Source: Gammaproteobacteria bacterium UBA7310
GTDB taxonomy: Bacteria; Pseudomonadota; Gammaproteobacteria; Pseudomonadales; Ketobacteraceae
DNA: 64,000 nt
NCBI GenBank assembly: GCA_002471665.1
Contig: DKQK01000071.1
Location: 271,349-335,348 of the forward strand
Reading direction: 5' to 3'
Shown in pieces: positions 46,370 through 54,494 of this stretch (position 1 is the stretch's first letter; the number at the start of each line of letters is the position of its first letter). The notes below the pieces were generated by a model. That model ran no database searches. It saw only the letters and a program-made list of their open reading frames with translations, and was not told the DNA's origin. Position numbers and translations under genes: made by a program.

Positions 46370-47421
46370 TTTTGAGACCCCACTCGATTTCCTGCGGTTT
46401 CTCTCGTTGGCTTACGCTGAAACGGTTTTGACTTATTTTTGGGTGGAGAATGCGGTTCCTTCCGCTCATTACTGCGCGCCGACGAAATTGACGACTTTAT
46501 CAAGCTCCTCTCACCTGCAAGAATTTCGGCTTTAATGGACTTTAGATCCAAGTCAGTCAAGCGGGTTTCGCGGAGCAAACCTGCATCGATTGGTTTTCCA
46601 TCGATTTTGGCAATGGCATCTGCTCGTTTCAGCCAAGCTTTGAGTAATCCAATACATCCCATACTGCCTTCATACATTAGCTCAGCGGCATCAACTAATG
46701 AGCTCATTGAGTCATCCAAATCGACAATATCGCTGTATGTGGCAAGCAATTCAGCAAAGCTCGAGATATCTTTTTCTGTAGCTTGGTATCTAGGGAAATG
46801 TATTTGGTGTTTTCGGCCAACTAAGTGTGGCGAGCGGGCAACAATATCAACAACTGGATAAGCCCCGACCACCACCAATACAAGACCTACCGATTCTGCT
46901 AAACACTTCCATGAGTCCAACACCGCAAACGCAGCCTGAACATCCCCACCAACATATTTGACATGCTGGGCTTCATCAATGAAAAGGAATCTTGTTTTGC
47001 GTGCCTCGAACGCTTTCTCAAGGGCAATCCTCATTGTCGCCTCCGTAGAGCGGTCCATCTTCTGCATTGCGAGGAAGTCTTCTAAGTTTTCTCCCTGAAT
47101 TGAAAATAGAGGGTGCTTAACCGCTTCAAGTGCTCGTAAAGTGAATGCCTTGGTGGAAAATGCTCCGTTGTTACCCGCATTAATCGCTCTAACAACGACG
47201 GCCGGCATAGTTCCCGTATCTTCATAACAGTGATTTCCGAACAACATTTCTATCAATTTAAGAATCAAGGACGACTTACCAGCTCTCGACGGCCCAGTAA
47301 TACAAATTACATCTCCAGGTGATGCACAACTCAGTATATAAAACGCCTCTGAGATAGCACGTTTCCAATTTCTATGAGAGATTGCAATATCAAATTTCTT
47401 GGAGTCAAAGCTACCAAACAT
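46366..47421 (-). CDS. tnsC: TnsC-like AAA+ transposition regulator
   Basis: 351 residues. The AAA+ core has Walker A ITGPSRAGKSSLILKLI and Walker B FLFIDEAQHVKYVG. TnsC/TniB proteins link target-bound TniQ/TnsD to the transposase and impose target immunity. A basic tail (KNKSKPFQRKP) ends the protein. It overlaps tnsAB by 11 bases and tniQ by four, a compact three-gene operon. Confidence 0.9.
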   Translation of the reverse strand: MFGSFDSKKFDIAISHRNWKRAISEAFYILSCASPGDVICITGPSRAGKSSLILKLIEMLFGNHCYEDTGTMPAVVVRAINAGNNGAFSTKAFTLRALEAVKHPLFSIQGENLEDFLAMQKMDRSTEATMRIALEKAFEARKTRFLFIDEAQHVKYVGGDVQAAFAVLDSWKCLAESVGLVLVVVGAYPVVDIVARSPHLVGRKHQIHFPRYQATEKDISSFAELLATYSDIVDLDDSMSSLVDAAELMYEGSMGCIGLLKAWLKRADAIAKIDGKPIDAGLLRETRLTDLDLKSIKAEILAGERSLIKSSISSARSNERKEPHSPPKNKSKPFQRKPTRETAGNRVGSQK

Positions 47422-49819
47422 GCTTCACCGCCCATGATTCTGCTTCAAGTGGCCGGATATCAGCATTTTTTAAGCTTTCAAAAACTGACATCTCATCTTG
47501 GGATTCAATTTCGTCATAAGACTCAAATTCAAGGACATGACTGGTACTACTAGATTTAGACTCCTCCGATAATTGCCGAATAATGCGAACAGCTTCCTCG
47601 TCTGCCTCCTGTTTTATCTTTTGACGCTCACCAAATGCTTCGACCGCAATTAGCCCCTCAACTTTTTGCGAAATCGCGTCTAGCGCAGAATAACGATTTA
47701 TTCGCGAGCTGTAGCACGGGCACCACTTGTTATCAATCAGGCAAAAAACAACATGAGGGTTTTCAGGGTCAATGCGCACCTCTATTGAAGGTTTATTTCC
47801 ACCAAAAGATTTTATTTCTGGACTCCAGTACCACATAGCCCCAATATGCAATCCTCGCTGAGGGTCGACTTTGTACTTCTTTGACTCCACCGCTGTTGCT
47901 AGCGCATATTCATCGTCAAATGATTGAGATATCGCAACGAATGGATATTCACGCATATGCTTGGCAAGACGAACTCGAGGGGCTTCAACTTCTATACCCC
48001 TTGGGTTTGAGTCCCTCCAATTTATAAAGGCCTCAAACTCTCTGAAAAAATCATAGGCCGTGAGAATAGCTCGCTTCTTCGGGGCGAGCTTACCATCCAC
48101 ACCTCGAGCTTCTTTGTAGTCGGCCAGGTTCCCGGGCCTTTGAGTCAACCACTGCTTTTTAAACTCTCCAAACAGACCTTCAACTTCTCCGCCATATCTA
48201 GAGTGCGCGGAGGGGCGCAGTATGAGTTCGATTTTTGAATGCGCTAAAAGCGCCGAAAAATATACCGACTTAAACTCTGAGCCGCGATCTACAATAATCC
48301 CCTTAGGAAGACGGCCGTGCCTTCGCACACAATCACGCATCACTTTTGCGCAGGATTTTTTCGATGGGCTTGAAAATGAAATACTAAAAGCAAGTACGCA
48401 TCCAGTTGCCAAATCAATCATGGCTGTGACCCAGGGCCTCATTGCATGAGGAATACCTCCCGAGTCAAAAAATACGAGGAAAATATCTGCTAGATAGTGA
48501 TCGACAGCCGCACGCTGCCACCCCAACTCTGCTTTTAACTGCCGATCTAAAGGATCAGATGGAGCAGCTGCAGCGTTTGCGCTTCGCTTCCCACCACGCT
48601 TTTCGGCAATAACCTCTGGTGGAATTGATCTAAGCCGACGAAGAAAGGTGGTTCTCACCACAGGTGGGTACATAGGGTGGGCTTTTTGAGCATCAACCCG
48701 ATATTGAATATAACTGCGATAATCACTAAGCCCCTGAGACTCAGAGTGATACCCCAGAAGATAATTTATAAGAAACGTCTCAACAACCGAATTTATTTTA
48801 CGTTTTCGATTACCAGCAAAAAACCATTTTGGAATCAATGACTGAAATTCGCTAAGTCCGTCTCGAACACCAGATTTTATTAAGGATTTCCAACGACGAA
48901 CCGACCTTCCTTTTTCGTTATTTTTAATTTTCTCGAGCCGCTCAAGTGCTTCTTTGGCATACGAGTTTGGCGGTAGCTCCTCAACACTTATCGGAGACAA
49001 AAATCCGTCGATGTAAATTTTAGGGCCCAAGAATTCATCGATAAATTCTAGAAGATTTTTTTGTTTTACTACAAAGCAACCCTTAGGGATCGAAAATAAT
49101 GAGCTATCCCAATTAAAGAATAACTCTCCATCATCTATAGCCTGGATAATGCCCGTATATTCATCGATCTCTAATCGATTCTTCAAATCATATATTGACC
49201 AAAAGAACGACTCTTCAAATGCCGCATCAATTTTATGCTCAAGTAGATTTATTTTTTCTTGATTTCGAGATTTAAGAGCAATCTCTAAATTGAAAACACG
49301 ATAACGAATATCGCTTGAAGCGACCCAGACCTCAAATTCTATACCGATACTTTCGAAGTACTCTTTTGCCGGCAAATAAGTTACCTTGCCGTTGGGTTCG
49401 ACTACCCAGTTCCTTGGCGACTTTTCCTGTTCACAAATAACTGTGGTCCTGTCTTTTACCTCAATAACAACTGGGCCAGAGTCCTTGTACACTATGAAAT
49501 CAGGCGTATACCACGAAGTTCTCCCAACGCCCTTTTTGTAGTACTTTTTAATGGGAACCGGCTCCGGCTGGTCCCATAGCTCAAAAACAGAGTTGTTATA
49601 CTCATTTATAACAACAAATGCGCGCTCTACTGAATAGCTCTCTGTTGAAATGGTACGCCCCATTTTTTCAGAGTAAAACCATGAGCTAATATTGGTTTTC
49701 GCATGAACACCCACCATTCTGGATGCTTGTTGATTCCTGACCCTGGTGAGATAGTCCCTTGCCTCGAAAGAGAGGTTATGTCGATCTAAGTAATGATTGA
49801 ATTGTATTTCTGTAAGCAT
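47411..49819 (-). CDS. tnsAB: TnsA-TnsB fusion transposase
   Basis: 802 residues combining both Tn7 cleavage subunits. Residues 1-210 are TnsA-like with Glu65 in SVERAF, Asp107 in YTPDF and Glu120-Val-Lys122, the restriction-endonuclease triad that cuts the 5' strands. Residues 380-690 hold the rve/DDE core: Asp440 in VDHYLAD, Asp511 in IIVDRGSEF and Glu547 in GEVEGLFG, a D-D-35-E spacing, for 3' strand transfer. Such fusions occur naturally in some Tn7-like and type I-B1 CRISPR-associated elements. All catalytic residues are present, so the enzyme may be active. Confidence 0.9.
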   Translation of the reverse strand: MLTEIQFNHYLDRHNLSFEARDYLTRVRNQQASRMVGVHAKTNISSWFYSEKMGRTISTESYSVERAFVVINEYNNSVFELWDQPEPVPIKKYYKKGVGRTSWYTPDFIVYKDSGPVVIEVKDRTTVICEQEKSPRNWVVEPNGKVTYLPAKEYFESIGIEFEVWVASSDIRYRVFNLEIALKSRNQEKINLLEHKIDAAFEESFFWSIYDLKNRLEIDEYTGIIQAIDDGELFFNWDSSLFSIPKGCFVVKQKNLLEFIDEFLGPKIYIDGFLSPISVEELPPNSYAKEALERLEKIKNNEKGRSVRRWKSLIKSGVRDGLSEFQSLIPKWFFAGNRKRKINSVVETFLINYLLGYHSESQGLSDYRSYIQYRVDAQKAHPMYPPVVRTTFLRRLRSIPPEVIAEKRGGKRSANAAAAPSDPLDRQLKAELGWQRAAVDHYLADIFLVFFDSGGIPHAMRPWVTAMIDLATGCVLAFSISFSSPSKKSCAKVMRDCVRRHGRLPKGIIVDRGSEFKSVYFSALLAHSKIELILRPSAHSRYGGEVEGLFGEFKKQWLTQRPGNLADYKEARGVDGKLAPKKRAILTAYDFFREFEAFINWRDSNPRGIEVEAPRVRLAKHMREYPFVAISQSFDDEYALATAVESKKYKVDPQRGLHIGAMWYWSPEIKSFGGNKPSIEVRIDPENPHVVFCLIDNKWCPCYSSRINRYSALDAISQKVEGLIAVEAFGERQKIKQEADEEAVRIIRQLSEESKSSSTSHVLEFESYDEIESQDEMSVFESLKNADIRPLEAESWAVKHVW

Positions 49820-49963
49820 GAGAAACCCTTAGCTTCTTGGCCGCCCCCAATTAAAAGACACGGGGCCACCTCGAAACTTAAATTCGTGGTTAAAAGGGCT
49901 TGACTACCGGAAATAAGGGAAGGATACTGAAGGTCACTACACCGAAGTCATACTTCCCAAGAG

Positions 49964-49994
49964 CCGAAGACAAGCAATTGTTTTCGGTTTTTTT
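49964..49994 (+). terminator. Orphan Rho-independent terminator
   Basis: CCGAAGACAA (49964-49973) pairs with TTGTTTTCGG (49978-49987, one G-T pair) around a GCAA tetraloop and is followed by seven T. It points rightwards, yet no plus-strand gene precedes it; tnsAB runs away from it on the other strand. It may end a small RNA or simply insulate the tns promoter. Confidence 0.65.
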
Positions 49995-50044
49995 GGTTCT
50001 AGGTCACGATAATTCTCTCCAATTTTAGGACTTGTTTGGACACA

Positions 50045-50275
50045 CTAGGACAGCTTCATATTTTCCAAGCTACAAGCCACTTCTTCAGCTCGTGCAAAAT
50101 AACCTGCACGCCCTTTAAACCGATATAGATTGACAGGTAACGTCTTTCTTGAGTGGGCTTTTCTTACTGCGGCAACAGTTTTATATCGGAAAACTTCAGC
50201 GACCTCCTCTAGCGTTAGTAGCTCACCGTATTTATTTCGAATAGCTTCAGCGGTTCTTACAGTAGAAGTGTTCAT
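50045..50275 (-). CDS. Small HTH/excisionase-like DNA-binding protein
   Basis: About 76 residues from the ATG at 50275; the frame stays open to 50374 and no ribosome site distinguishes the starts. LLTLEEVAEVFRYKTVAAVRKAHSRK is a winged-helix/MerR-like recognition segment of the kind seen in excisionases and PrtN-type activators, followed by a wing (YRFKGRAGYFARAEEV). It lies upstream of the tns operon on the same strand and divergent from an unknown gene, so a role in tns regulation is possible. Confidence 0.6.
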   Translation of the reverse strand: MNTSTVRTAEAIRNKYGELLTLEEVAEVFRYKTVAAVRKAHSRKTLPVNLYRFKGRAGYFARAEEVACSLENMKLS

Positions 50276-50408
50276 GAAAATTGGCACCGGTCTATAAAAG
50301 TCTTGAATAGTCCCATAGCGTCCAGAATACCTGTGGTTAGGGTAGCTAACTAGTGTCATAACAGGTAAGCTCAAAAGACAGGTTTAAATTTGACACTTGA
50401 CATTGAAA

Positions 50409-51239
50409 ATGAATAACGAAGCCAACCTACCTACCTTAAACTGGCGACGGTTCCGCTCTCAAGCCTGGTCCAAATATCTCCAAAATAACTCGACATCTTC
50501 AGAAATAGACTGCCAGCTAATGTCCGAGCTTGGAGAAAGCAGCAAGCTTCAGTACAAGTGGGCAAATGGTTCTGCCAGCGCTACACGTAGATCAGCAGAA
50601 AAGTATTCAAGCGTCAGGGGTAGCCTTGAGGTATTTGATCTCGATCTATTCCCACTGTTAGATCTAACTCATTTCCCCAAAAAAGCATTGCGATCTTATT
50701 TAAAAGACAATATATGGCCGGAACTTAACAACACATGGCATTTTGAAAGTGACTTTTCAGTTTTGAAAGAAATTGGTTACCGACGATTAAACAGTACATA
50801 CCTAGCAACTGACTTTCTTGAATATCAAGGCACCGCCCTACTAAATGGCCACATTCCTAGCATTCAAAGAAACGACTCGCTAAAATTAGCAAGCAGAGGA
50901 GATATGAATGGTTTCACAGCCATTCTTGCACTAGTAAGAGAGGCTGAAAGCAATAATGACATCAAAATGCATGCCTATCATGTCACGAGCCTAGCGCAGG
51001 CTCTCCCGACCATCGCACAAAACCCAGTTTTTACAGACCTGGCAGATCAATTGATCGAGTTCATTAAGCACATTCTGAATAAAATTCCGGAATCTCGAGA
51101 ACGAGTGGAAATAGATTGGCGTAATATTGAAAGCCAAATCCAGGATGGAATTTCAATTACACCATGGTATCAGTTAGAAAATTTAGAAAAAATGTGTATA
51201 CCACCTATAGCACAGGGATGCTCAAAACTACTCTTTTAG
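50409..51239 (+). CDS. Unrecognised AT-rich cargo protein
   Basis: 276 residues from the ATG at 50409. No known domain or motif. The N-terminal part is polar and may be an HTH-like fold (FRSQAWSKYLQNN, then SKLQYKWANGSASATRRSAEKY, a pattern seen in proteins that read a bound regulator). The rest looks all-helical. It stands upstream of the exonuclease gene with 18 bases between them, so the two may form a unit. Function unknown. Confidence 0.55.
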   Translation: MNNEANLPTLNWRRFRSQAWSKYLQNNSTSSEIDCQLMSELGESSKLQYKWANGSASATRRSAEKYSSVRGSLEVFDLDLFPLLDLTHFPKKALRSYLKDNIWPELNNTWHFESDFSVLKEIGYRRLNSTYLATDFLEYQGTALLNGHIPSIQRNDSLKLASRGDMNGFTAILALVREAESNNDIKMHAYHVTSLAQALPTIAQNPVFTDLADQLIEFIKHILNKIPESRERVEIDWRNIESQIQDGISITPWYQLENLEKMCIPPIAQGCSKLLF

Positions 51240-51257
51240 CGGCTCGAAAATGGCGAA

Positions 51258-51842
51258 ATGAGCAAGATGAATAAACTGTCCAAACTTCTTCTTATTGACC
51301 TCGAATGCACTTGCAATGACGACCCGCCGCTGCCTAAAGGCGAAGCCGAAATTATTGAAATAGGAATGGTTTTGGGGCAACTTGGATCGAAGGGGTTTAC
51401 TGTAATCGATGAATTACAACTCTATATCCAGCCCACTGCTCGCCCAATATTAACCCGGTTTTGCACTGAACTGACGGGGATTGAGCAGAAAACAGTCAAT
51501 GATGCTCCACTACTTAAAGCTGCGCTCAAACAACTGGCTGATTTTCTTGAAAAGCACTCGCCATCGGCTTGGGGAAGCTGGGGGAAATTTGATGCTCGGC
51601 AAATCGAGATGGAAACAGCCAATAAGTCTCTGCCCAACCCACTGGCATCAATGCCGCACCACAACATCAAACAACTGTTTGCCCGAAAGCGGGGTCATCG
51701 GGTGGGCCTAGCCAGAGCAGTACAGCTGTCAGGCCTAAGTTTTCAAGGCCGACATCATTCCGGGCTTGATGACACTCGAAATATTGGACGACTCATTGAT
51801 CATGACGATCTGCTCCGAGAAGCGGTTATGAAGAGGATATAA
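51258..51842 (+). CDS. DEDDh-family 3'-5' exonuclease
   Basis: 194 residues. Exo I is LLLIDLECTC (Asp and Glu), Exo II is WGSWGKFDARQIEME, and Exo III is HHSGLDDTRNIGRL with the His and Asp of the DEDDh type. It is close to the KapD/ERI1 branch, which trims RNA or DNA ends. Within a mobile defence island it could process nucleic acid of invaders or be a host-derived passenger. It follows the unknown gene at 50409 by 18 bases. Confidence 0.8.
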   Translation: MSKMNKLSKLLLIDLECTCNDDPPLPKGEAEIIEIGMVLGQLGSKGFTVIDELQLYIQPTARPILTRFCTELTGIEQKTVNDAPLLKAALKQLADFLEKHSPSAWGSWGKFDARQIEMETANKSLPNPLASMPHHNIKQLFARKRGHRVGLARAVQLSGLSFQGRHHSGLDDTRNIGRLIDHDDLLREAVMKRI

Positions 51843-52071
51843 GACTTTTGAAGTGCTTTGGCCAAATTGACCTGCTCTGAAGCAAAGAATACAATCACCG
51901 GTGACCGGGTATAAGTCCCCCCTGTCCTAAAACATGTAACGGGATCTGCGGAGCGCCTGGAGTGGCCAGCGATAAGAGCAAATAGCTTTATGACTTGAGA
52001 GCAGCAAGTCATCCCAACCAGTTAAACAATAAGCGCACAGGAAGACTCAGCTCTCAACTACTCAGGCCGCT
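51843..52071. other. Intergenic region with palindromes
   Basis: No gene is seen between the exonuclease and the start of the AbiE bracket. TCACCGGTGA (51895-51904) is a 10-bp palindrome. ATGACTTG (51990-51997) and CAAGTCAT (52005-52012) form an 8-bp stem with no T tract. Confidence 0.4.
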
Positions 52072-52418
52072 TGTGGATTCACCCATTACATGACGCCTGA
52101 ATCACCCGTATCCTGTCATTATCGGGTGATTTAATCACCCAAAGTCGTTCTTTTACAGCCTTGGTGTCCCACCATTTACCCAAAACTTGCCCGCAAATGC
52201 TCAGGATTCACCCATAAAAATGAATCACTAACATTTTGATATATAAGTCTTTTCTTTGCGGCAGGAGAGATTGGCCCATCATGTATGAATAGGTCTTATA
52301 CGGTGGATGCGCTGAAAAATCCAAGGCACCCATTCCATGAATTGAGGGCAAAGGGAGTGGACTGTGAGTTTACAAATAAGTATTTGCCTTGGTTTACTAA
52401 AGTCGTAATATAGTCACT

Positions 52419-53237
52419 ATGAGTGATCATAATGAGAGTAAATTAAACCGTCTATTGGCTGGACTCGGTGATACCAGTGTGGTTTCCAGCCGGTGGCTAA
52501 GAGCGCATGGCTATTCCAGTAGTCTGGTTGTCCGCTATGTGGCCAGCGGTTGGTTGGTATCGCCGGCCCGCGGTGTGTACATGCGCAAAGGTGGGTCCCT
52601 GAAGTGGGAAGGCGTGGTGCGGACACTGCAATGCATGGAAGATTTATCGCTGCATGTAGGCGGACGCTTTGCCTTGGCCTGGCAGGGGCATGAGCACTAC
52701 CTGCGGCTGGGCGAAGCGGCCACGATAACACTCTATGGACAGGATCGTTTGCCGGGGTGGGTGCACAAGTTGCCGTTGGCGGAGCATGTCGAATACTACG
52801 GCAAGGGGCCTTTTGATCTGCCAGCCCTTCTTTTTACCGATGAGACAACGGATCAGTCGTTAATGAACCAAGGTTTGGAAAGGCGCGAGGCAACGCCGAG
52901 CGGGATGGTGGTGTGCGCGACTCCGGAGCGGGCCATGCTGGAATTGTGTGATGAGGCATCTGATGCCAGCGGGGTCTATGAGACCGACGCATTGATGCAG
53001 GGCATGGCCACCCTGCGTCCACAACGGCTTGAAATGTTGTTGCGCCATTGCCACAGTATCAAGGCCAAACGCCTGTTTCTCGCTCTGGCCGAACGTCACG
53101 GGCACGCTTGGTATTCACACCTATCGCTTGATGATGTGAATCTCGGTTGTGGTAAGCGATCGCTGGTTCCCGGTGGCCGTCTACATCCCAAATATCAGAT
53201 CACCCTGCCGGGAGACCTCGATGAGCAGCTGGGATAA
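52419..53237 (+). CDS. abiEi: AbiEi antitoxin (type IV toxin-antitoxin/abortive infection)
   Basis: 272 residues. An N-terminal winged helix (VVSSRWLRAHGYSSSLVVRYVASGWLVSPARGVYMR) is the AbiEi DNA-binding domain. The C-terminal part (GRFALAWQGHEHYL, RAMLELCDEASD) is the antitoxin region. AbiEi represses its own promoter and counteracts the nucleotidyltransferase toxin AbiEii. The start ATG lies in the centre of the short palindrome TCACT-ATG-AGTGA, a possible autoregulatory site. There is no clear ribosome site. It overlaps abiEii by 17 bases. Confidence 0.88.
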   Translation: MSDHNESKLNRLLAGLGDTSVVSSRWLRAHGYSSSLVVRYVASGWLVSPARGVYMRKGGSLKWEGVVRTLQCMEDLSLHVGGRFALAWQGHEHYLRLGEAATITLYGQDRLPGWVHKLPLAEHVEYYGKGPFDLPALLFTDETTDQSLMNQGLERREATPSGMVVCATPERAMLELCDEASDASGVYETDALMQGMATLRPQRLEMLLRHCHSIKAKRLFLALAERHGHAWYSHLSLDDVNLGCGKRSLVPGGRLHPKYQITLPGDLDEQLG

Positions 53238-54171
53238 ACGCTATAGCGATCGGGTGCAACTGCTGGTGGATATCCTGCCGGCGCTGGCGAAAGAAACCCG
53301 CTTTGCCTTGAAAGGTGGGACGGCCATCAATCTGTTTGAGCACGATCTCCCGAGATTGTCGGTGGATATCGACCTGACCTGGTTGCCTGTGCAGGATTTC
53401 GAGGCGGACGTGGCAAGCATTTCGGCGGCGCTGGAGCAGTTGGCAGAGACATTTCGTACCCGCCCTTTACAGCTACAAGTGCAGACCTCGGGTGGCTCAA
53501 ACACAGGAGGGATCACGCGGTTGATATGCAGTCGCGGCCGTGCTCGCGTGCAAATCGAAACAACCCCGGTGATGCGTGGCGCCGTGCATCCGGTTCGTAC
53601 TATGGTGGTCCAGCCCAAGGTGGAACAGGTCTTCGGCTTTGCTTCAACACAAGTGCTCGATTTTGCCGATCTGTACGCCGGCAAGCTGGCAGCGGCTTTA
53701 TCCCGTCAACACCCCAGGGATTTGTTCGATATTGGTTTGCTGATGGAAGATGAACGGGCTGACGCCACGTTGTGGCGCACCTTTTTGGTCTACCTGACCA
53801 GCAGTCCCAAACCGGCTTGGGAACTACTGGCCCCTCGCGACCCTGTGGACTTTGAGGCGATCTTTGATGCCCACTTCAAAGGGATGACGGCCGAACCAGT
53901 GACAGTGGCGCAACTCCTGGGTAATAGGGAGCGGTTGTTGTCTTGGATTGCCGACAATCTCAATAAACCGTCATGTGACTTCCTTTGGTCTATCGAAGAA
54001 GAACAGCCTGATTTTGGCTTGATCGGTCTAGAGGGGGCTGCCACACTGCCGGGCGTGGTGAGAAAGTTGCAAAATCTTGCTCGTCGTTCGAAGGCCAAGC
54101 GTAAGGCGGATCGTCATCAGTTTGAGCAAACCCTGGAGCAGATAGCACTTGGTAAGCCGATTGTTGAATAG
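53221..54171 (+). CDS. abiEii: AbiEii nucleotidyltransferase toxin
   Basis: 316 residues from the ATG at 53221, inside the end of abiEi; an in-frame ATG at 53149 would add a non-conserved stretch. The family core is FALKGGTAINLF followed by LPRLSVDIDLTWLP, the GG and DxD motifs of the DUF1814 nucleotidyltransferases. DLYAGKLAAALSRQHPRDLFDIG is a further conserved block. AbiEii-type toxins transfer nucleotides to tRNA and halt growth, aborting phage infection. Confidence 0.9.
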   Translation: MSSWDKRYSDRVQLLVDILPALAKETRFALKGGTAINLFEHDLPRLSVDIDLTWLPVQDFEADVASISAALEQLAETFRTRPLQLQVQTSGGSNTGGITRLICSRGRARVQIETTPVMRGAVHPVRTMVVQPKVEQVFGFASTQVLDFADLYAGKLAAALSRQHPRDLFDIGLLMEDERADATLWRTFLVYLTSSPKPAWELLAPRDPVDFEAIFDAHFKGMTAEPVTVAQLLGNRERLLSWIADNLNKPSCDFLWSIEEEQPDFGLIGLEGAATLPGVVRKLQNLARRSKAKRKADRHQFEQTLEQIALGKPIVE

Positions 54172-54317
54172 CGCTGTTTCTTTCCAGAAATATCCTAGAG
54201 GCTTTATTACCATAACCTGTCTTTGTCAGATTTTTACGGGTGAATCCACATCCAGACCGTTTGATACAACCATTGTGATGCACCATAACGCGTCTCCGGT
54301 CTTCTCATTTAAGCAAG

Positions 54318-54422
54318 AACTGGACAGTTAGCCCCATAGCCCGCAATGTCGGCTGACTGTTTTTTGATCTAAACGGCCAATCTATGGTGTCAACATGTGG
54401 CCAACGTATGGTGCCATGAACA
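54318..54422. repeat. Right end of the first Tn7-like element
   Basis: Read on the minus strand from 54422 the sequence is TGTTCATGGCACCATACG, then TTGGCCAC. A second site, ACCATAGATTGGCCGT, follows, its CCATA 24 bases after the first. In both sites TTGGCC begins seven bases after the start of CCATA. Closely spaced tandem sites are usual for the right end of Tn7-like elements. A partial inverted copy (CCCCATAGC) occurs near 54333. Confidence 0.72.
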
Positions 54423-54426
54423 ATTT

Positions 54427-54494
54427 TGTTGTTGAAACCATAAAGTGGCCGCATTGGCCATGTTATGCTTCCATAGGTAAGCAAAGTTGGCCGC
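54427..54494 (+). repeat. Left end of a second Tn7-like element
   Basis: It begins TGTTGTTGAAACCATAAAG. It aligns without gaps over 68 bases with the left end at 29322 (49 identities by hand count), keeping CCATA at offset 33 and TTG(G/T)CCGC at offset 49. Only four bases (ATTT) lie between it and the right end at 54422. It opens the segment that carries the phosphorothioation genes. The other end is beyond the window. Confidence 0.72.

Larger units (their letters stand above)
52072..54250. mobile_element. Inverted-repeat-bounded AbiE module
   Basis: TGTGGATTCACCC at 52072-52084 and its exact complement at 54238-54250 bracket the AbiEi/AbiEii genes. The left side also holds further copies of the (A/T)ATCACCC or ATTCACCC unit at 52100-52107, 52132-52140 and 52204-52213, arranged like transposase sites at a Tn7-like end. 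No target duplication is seen. The coding part is clearly more GC-rich than the flanking cargo, supporting separate arrival. The leader 52085-52418 contains no other gene; it includes a 17-base near-palindrome GGGTGATTTAATCACCC at 52124-52140. Confidence 0.55.
29322..54422. mobile_element. Tn7-like transposon (TnsAB-TnsC-TniQ) carrying a defence cargo
   Basis: About 25.1 kb bounded by inverted ends with shared structure: TGTTGTTGCG-ACCATA at 29322 and, on the opposite strand, TGTTCATGGC-ACCATA ending at 54422. Each ACCATA is followed by a TTG(T/G)CC block at a fixed distance. The tns genes at 45065-49819 lie inside, nearer the 54422 end. Cargo lies on both sides of the tns genes. ATTTTGT occurs just outside both ends (29314-29320 and 54423-54429) and may contain the 5-bp target duplication, although the register cannot be fixed to the base. 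No cas gene or CRISPR array is present. The tRNA-proximal end is the one far from tnsAB, opposite to Tn7 at glmS. Confidence 0.8.

Noticed and set aside
45065..49819. CRISPR-associated transposon
   Set aside because: Despite a TnsAB fusion and a TniQ, there is no cas gene and no regularly spaced repeat array anywhere in the window.
52124..52140. GGGTGATTTAATCACCC palindrome as the AbiEi operator
   Set aside because: It is about 280 bases upstream of abiEi and shares its sequence with the bracket repeats, so it is better read as part of the transposon-like end.
54374..54395. Alternative right end of the Tn7-like element at 54395 (TGTTGAC-ACCATA on the minus strand) paired with 29325
   Set aside because: It gives a possible TGTGT/TGTGG flank, but the outer site ending at 54422 keeps the ten-base spacing before ACCATA shared with the 29322 and 54427 ends. 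The 54395 site is more likely the second internal binding site. Not fully excluded.
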